Notes under the pieces: model-generated | Told to the model about the DNA's origin: nothing | Databases searched by the model: none | Seen by the model: only the letters and a program-made list of their open reading frames with translations | DNA from: Crocinitomicaceae bacterium | GTDB taxonomy: Bacteria > Bacteroidota > Bacteroidia > Flavobacteriales_D > Crocinitomicaceae | NCBI GenBank assembly: GCA_021325675.1 | Contig: JAJTCM010000003.1 | Span: 496,001 to 560,000 of the forward strand | Length of the DNA: 64,000 nucleotides | Direction of reading: 5' to 3' | Shown: piece by piece, positions 59,563-64,000 of the stretch | Numbering within the stretch: the first letter of the stretch is position 1 | How the letters are laid out: each line of letters starts with the position of its first letter | Translations under genes and position numbers: made by a program

Positions 59563-61211
59563 TGCTCCAGCACCTCAAAATTGAGAACTTCGCTTTAATC
59601 CCCAGCCTGGAACTGCATTTTTCACCGGGATTTACTGTTTTTACCGGGGAAACAGGTTCCGGAAAATCAATCCTTTTGGGCGCCCTGAACCTGATTTTGG
59701 GTGAACGCGCAGATTACACCGTGATCCGCGACCCGCAGCAAAAAACCATTGTTGAAGGCATTTTTACGATCAAAGAATACGATCTCCTCCCCTTTTTCGA
59801 GGCGAACGACCTGGATTATTCCGATGAAACATCTATCCGCCGCGAAATTACCGGGCAGGGAAAATCACGGGCCTTTATCAACGATACGCCGGTACAGCTC
59901 AGCATTTTGAAAGAGCTAAGCGAACAATTGGTCCACATTCATTCGCAGCATCATACGCTTGAACTGAAAAGCCAAAGCTTCCAGTTCGACGTGCTGGATT
60001 ACCTCTGTGACACCATGCCGCTCCGCAAGGAATTTGCAGCAAAAAACACGGCTTGCAGGCAATTGGAACGCTCATTGGAAGAAAAGACCCGTGAGCTGCA
60101 AAAAATGCTTCAGGATGAGGATTACAACCGGTTTCAGCTCAGCGAGCTGGAAAAGCTGAACCTGCACAAAACGAATTACAGTATACTTGAACAGGAACAG
60201 GAACAAATGGATCATTTTGACGCCATTAAGCTGACTTTTGATTCAATGGGCGAACTGCTCGAAAACGAAAACCAGGTGCTCGAAAAGCTCAACCAGCTGA
60301 AAGCAATTATTGATAAAAACAAAAACCTCCACCCTTTTTTCGAATCGGCTTCGGAGCGTTTGAAAAGTATTTACCTCGAAGTCAAAGACCTCGCTTACGA
60401 AGCGCAAAACCAGCAGGGAAGCATCGAATTCAACCCGGCGAAAAAACAGGAGCTGGAAAACCAGCTTTCCCTTTACAATGCCGCTTTGTTTAAGCATGGC
60501 GTGAAAGAACAGGCTGAACTGATCGCAGTTTATGAAAATTTTGAACAGCAGCAATCGCGCTCCGGGCAGCTCCAGGAAGAAATAACGGAAATCAATTCCC
60601 GCATTATAAAGCTCAAACAGGAACTGACGGAAACAGGCGACAAGCTCCACAGCGAGCGCCTTTCTCAAAAAACCGGTATTGAACAAAACATTGAAACATT
60701 GCTCAGCGAGCTGAAAATGGAAAATTGCAAGGTCATTTTTGAGCTGGAAAAAACAGCCCAGGCCAACGCTTTCGGGTTTTCCACTTTAAGCCTGAATTTC
60801 AGCCCGAATGCCGGACTCGCTCCCAAAGCGATTGAGAAATCCGCCAGCGGTGGTGAATTATCCCGCCTGATGCTTGCGATCCAGACTTTACTGTCACAAA
60901 AGAAAAAATTGCCCGGCCTGATCTTCGATGAGATCGATACGGGCGTTTCCGGGGAAGTAGCCCAGAAATTAGGTGAATTGCTCAACAAAATGGGACAAAA
61001 GATGCAGCTGATGGCAATTACGCATTTACCACAAGTTGCCGCCAAAGGCCAAAGCCATTTCAAAGTGCAAAAATCCAGCAGCACGGGCAGCACCGTAACC
61101 GAAGTCCGGAAACTCAGCAGCGAAGAGCGCATCCAGGAAATCGCACGTTTGATGAGCGGGGAGGAAATCACAAATGCTGCAGTGGAGAACGCCAAGGCTT
61201 TAATGAATTAA
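59562..61211 (+). CDS. recN: DNA repair protein RecN
   Basis: LQHLKIENFALIPSLELHFSPGFTVFTGETGSGKSILLGALNLILGERAD; SASGGELSRLMLAIQTLL; IFDEIDTGVSGEVAQKLG. Confidence 0.97.
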   Translation: MLQHLKIENFALIPSLELHFSPGFTVFTGETGSGKSILLGALNLILGERADYTVIRDPQQKTIVEGIFTIKEYDLLPFFEANDLDYSDETSIRREITGQGKSRAFINDTPVQLSILKELSEQLVHIHSQHHTLELKSQSFQFDVLDYLCDTMPLRKEFAAKNTACRQLERSLEEKTRELQKMLQDEDYNRFQLSELEKLNLHKTNYSILEQEQEQMDHFDAIKLTFDSMGELLENENQVLEKLNQLKAIIDKNKNLHPFFESASERLKSIYLEVKDLAYEAQNQQGSIEFNPAKKQELENQLSLYNAALFKHGVKEQAELIAVYENFEQQQSRSGQLQEEITEINSRIIKLKQELTETGDKLHSERLSQKTGIEQNIETLLSELKMENCKVIFELEKTAQANAFGFSTLSLNFSPNAGLAPKAIEKSASGGELSRLMLAIQTLLSQKKKLPGLIFDEIDTGVSGEVAQKLGELLNKMGQKMQLMAITHLPQVAAKGQSHFKVQKSSSTGSTVTEVRKLSSEERIQEIARLMSGEEITNAAVENAKALMN

Positions 61212-61362
61212 ATCTTAATGTGCTAATACGGTAATATGCTAATGAGTTAGTTAACTTCATTCTTGCATCAAATTCATTAGCATATTATCACATTAATAAA
61301 TCAGCACATTTAAAAAGTGAACGTTTTGTATCCCGGCTTGTACAGCCCGGAAATTGATTGCT

Positions 61363-62472
61363 ATGAAACGTTTGTCTTTTATTTTTGTGGCCTTGCTGTG
61401 GCTCAGCGTATCCGCCCAGTACCAGGGGAAAATCCAGATTGCTATTTTATTTGACACCTCCAACAGTATGGACGGTTTGATCGACCAGGCGAAATCGCGT
61501 ATCTGGTCCATTGTCAACACCATGTCGAACCTGCGCTACCAGGGACAAACACCGGCGATCGAAATTGCATTGTACGATTACGGGAACGATAATATCCCGG
61601 CGGCCAACAACCACGTACGTCAAATCCTGCCTTTCACCGGTGACCTGGACCTTGTTTCCCAAAAACTGTTCGGTCTCACTACCCGCGGCGGACAGGAATA
61701 TTGCGGGGCGGTTATCTCGAATTCACTCGCCGAGCTGAAATGGAACGGCAACCCGAACGATTTGAAAATGATTTATATTGCCGGGAATGAGCCCTTCAAC
61801 CAGGGACCGGTTGCATATAAAGAAGTATGCGCACTGGCCGCCCAGCGAAGCATTTATGTCAATACCATATACTGCGGCGATTACCAGCAGGGGATCACGG
61901 AATTCTGGTACGACGGCGCACAGCAGGGAAAAGGCGAATATTCCAACATCAATCCCAACCTGCAGGTGAAACACTACGATACGCCTTACGATGAAAAAAT
62001 CCGGGTTTATAACGATTCACTCAACCGCACCTATATGGGCTACGGCAGTACGGGAAAAAGCAAGAAAAACGCCCAGGCGGAGCAGGACAAAAATGCAGAA
62101 GAGCAATCCGTTCAGGTATTGACGGAACGCGCTGTTGTGAAATCCAAATCGGTTTATAAAAATGATTCCTGGGACCTGGTGGACGCCAATGTTTCGGATT
62201 CAACCCTGGTTAAGCGCCTGACGAAAGACGAGCTGCCCGATGAGCTGAAAGGCAAAAGTGAAGCTGAGATTAAGGTTTACCTGGACGAACAAAAAGTAAA
62301 ACGCAGCACATACCAGAAAATGATCGGGGAATTATCTGTCGAGCGGGAAAAATACATCACAGAACAGAAAAAGAACGAGCCTGAAGGAACTGAAAGTGAT
62401 TTCGGAAAGGAAGTGCAGAAAAACGTCCTGAAAGTTGCCAATGAAAAAGGCTTTGAGGTGGAAAAGAAATGA
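61363..62472 (+). CDS. Exported VWA-domain protein
   Basis: Signal peptide MKRLSFIFVALLWLSVSAQ; IQIAILFDTSNSMDGLIDQAKSRIWSIVN (MIDAS-like DTSNSM). Confidence 0.85.
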   Translation: MKRLSFIFVALLWLSVSAQYQGKIQIAILFDTSNSMDGLIDQAKSRIWSIVNTMSNLRYQGQTPAIEIALYDYGNDNIPAANNHVRQILPFTGDLDLVSQKLFGLTTRGGQEYCGAVISNSLAELKWNGNPNDLKMIYIAGNEPFNQGPVAYKEVCALAAQRSIYVNTIYCGDYQQGITEFWYDGAQQGKGEYSNINPNLQVKHYDTPYDEKIRVYNDSLNRTYMGYGSTGKSKKNAQAEQDKNAEEQSVQVLTERAVVKSKSVYKNDSWDLVDANVSDSTLVKRLTKDELPDELKGKSEAEIKVYLDEQKVKRSTYQKMIGELSVEREKYITEQKKNEPEGTESDFGKEVQKNVLKVANEKGFEVEKK

Positions 62473-62692
62473 TGAATTCATTATTATTTTCGATTTAGCT
62501 GAAGGCAAGCTCATCAATTCTGCATTTTCCATTTTCAATTCTCCCTTCAAAAAACCGCCTTTCATCCCAGTGAATCAACCTTTTATATTTTATGATTCCG
62601 CGATCATCTAAAAATAGCGAAAATTTAACCGCTTTCTAATTGCATTATTGATTTATTTGGTTACATTTATCCAAACTTGAAGCTGCGGGACT

Positions 62693-64000
62693 ATGAAACG
62701 ACTCTTTGATATTCCATACCACCAGTTGGATAACTACCCGAATAATACCATGTTCTCAACCAAAAGAGACGGAGAATGGACGGGAATTTCAACGCGGGAA
62801 TTTTTATCATCTGTTAATGAATATTCGAGGGCACTTGTCGCTTACGGGATCAAGCCCGGTGACAAAGTATCCATCGTTTCAACCAACCGCTTTGAGTGGA
62901 ATATGATCGATATCGCGGTCCTCCAGATTGGCGCGATCGTCGTTCCGGTTTATCCCAATATTTCGACCAAAGATTACCTCTATATTTTCAACGACGCGCA
63001 AATTAAGCTTTGCTTTACAGGCTCAGCCGATTTGTACACCAAAATTTCGGGGATCCAGGGTGAAATCCACTCGCTGGAAAAAGTGCTCTGCTTTGACCAC
63101 GGACCGGCGATTGAGCATTTCTCTTCGCTCCTCGGGCTGAAAGAACATGTGGACCAGCGCACGGTGGAAGAATTAAAAGCGAATGTGCGCAACGAAAGCC
63201 TCGCTACGATCATCTACACTTCCGGAACAACCGGGAACCCGAAAGGCGTCATGCTTTCCCACAATAACATTATTTCAAACGTTGAGGCCTGCGTGGAGCG
63301 TATCCCTGCAGATCAGCATTCGCGTGTTTTGACCTTTTTACCGGTTTGCCACATTTATGAGCGCATGCTGCATTATTTGTATATGTACCTCGGCTGCTCG
63401 ATTTATTTTGCCGAATCCATGGATACCATCGGCGACAATATCCGCGAAGTGAAACCGCATATTTTTACTGCCGTTCCGCGCCTGCTGGAAAAAGTTTTCG
63501 AAAAAATCATGGCGAAGGGCGACGAGCTCAAGGGCATCAAGCGTTTCCTGTTTTTCTGGGCGGTTGACCTGGCCGAAGAGTTTGAGTTCAAAGGAAAATC
63601 CTGGTGGTACCGTTTTAAGCTGAAAATTGCCCGCAAGCTTATCTTTTCCAAATGGATGGATGCCCTCGGCGGCGAAGTGAAAGCGATCGCTTCGGGAAGT
63701 GCCGCTTTACAGCCCCGTTTAGCGCGGATTTTCCTGGCGGCAGGCATTCCGATCCTCGAGGGCTACGGATTAACGGAAACTTCCCCGGTTATTTCGGTGA
63801 ACTGCCTTAAAAAAGGAATTGGGATTGGTACCGTTGGCCCGCTGCTGAACAACGTAAAAGTAAAATTCGGACCGGACGGTGAAATCCTCGTAAAAGGCCC
63901 GAACGTGATGATGGGCTATTACAACCTGCCGGAAGTTACTGCGGACACATTAACACCGGAAGGCTGGCTTAAAACCGGCGATATCGGCGAAATGACAGAT
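62693..64000 (+). CDS. AMP-dependent synthetase / long-chain fatty acid--CoA ligase (truncated by window edge)
   Basis: Open frame from ATG 62693 (MKRLFDIPYHQLDNYPNNTMFSTKRDGEWTGISTREF) with LATIIYTSGTTGNPKGVMLSHNN and EGYGLTETSPVISVN. Confidence 0.93.
   Translation, partial: MKRLFDIPYHQLDNYPNNTMFSTKRDGEWTGISTREFLSSVNEYSRALVAYGIKPGDKVSIVSTNRFEWNMIDIAVLQIGAIVVPVYPNISTKDYLYIFNDAQIKLCFTGSADLYTKISGIQGEIHSLEKVLCFDHGPAIEHFSSLLGLKEHVDQRTVEELKANVRNESLATIIYTSGTTGNPKGVMLSHNNIISNVEACVERIPADQHSRVLTFLPVCHIYERMLHYLYMYLGCSIYFAESMDTIGDNIREVKPHIFTAVPRLLEKVFEKIMAKGDELKGIKRFLFFWAVDLAEEFEFKGKSWWYRFKLKIARKLIFSKWMDALGGEVKAIASGSAALQPRLARIFLAAGIPILEGYGLTETSPVISVNCLKKGIGIGTVGPLLNNVKVKFGPDGEILVKGPNVMMGYYNLPEVTADTLTPEGWLKTGDIGEMTD

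Noticed and set aside
1-64000. CRISPR array, rRNA or tRNA genes, prophage or IS transposase
   Set aside because: No regularly spaced repeats, no rRNA-like sequence, no cloverleaf I could support by eye, and no transposase or phage structural ORF in the track; the ORF6N gene alone is not enough to call a prophage.

Overview
The window looks like a Bacteroidota (Flavobacteriales-like) chromosome. Support comes from TAnnTTTG-type promoters, type IX secretion (T9SS) sorting tails, PorP/SprF, PorD/DUF4835, TamL, and the local order bamD-rpoZ-coaBC-DUF4835-recN. Most of it is densely packed housekeeping genes: thrS/infC, mnmD, purL, purQ-purD, ispD, yebC, mtnA, fbaA, accD, coaBC, recN, plus an iron/cobalamin-type ABC transporter and a two-component system. 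The accessory signals are: (1) an ORF6N-domain gene preceded by two near-identical ~40-nt units, each with a perfect 12-1-12 palindrome; (2) a higBA toxin-antitoxin pair with a palindrome at its promoter; (3) a zeta-toxin-like ATPase gene split by an apparent 1-nt frameshift behind a small antitoxin-like ORF; (4) two homologous ~134-bp MITE-like elements with TIR GCCACGAATGCACGAATT, in opposite orientation about 11 kb apart, plus other intergenic inverted-repeat spacers from different families; (5) a small exported Cys-rich protein; (6) an OmpA/PD40/TPR protein with a DUF1573-like C-terminus next to a PorP/SprF gene. I saw no rRNA, CRISPR array or clear tRNA. Family assignments come from reading the translations, not from searches.
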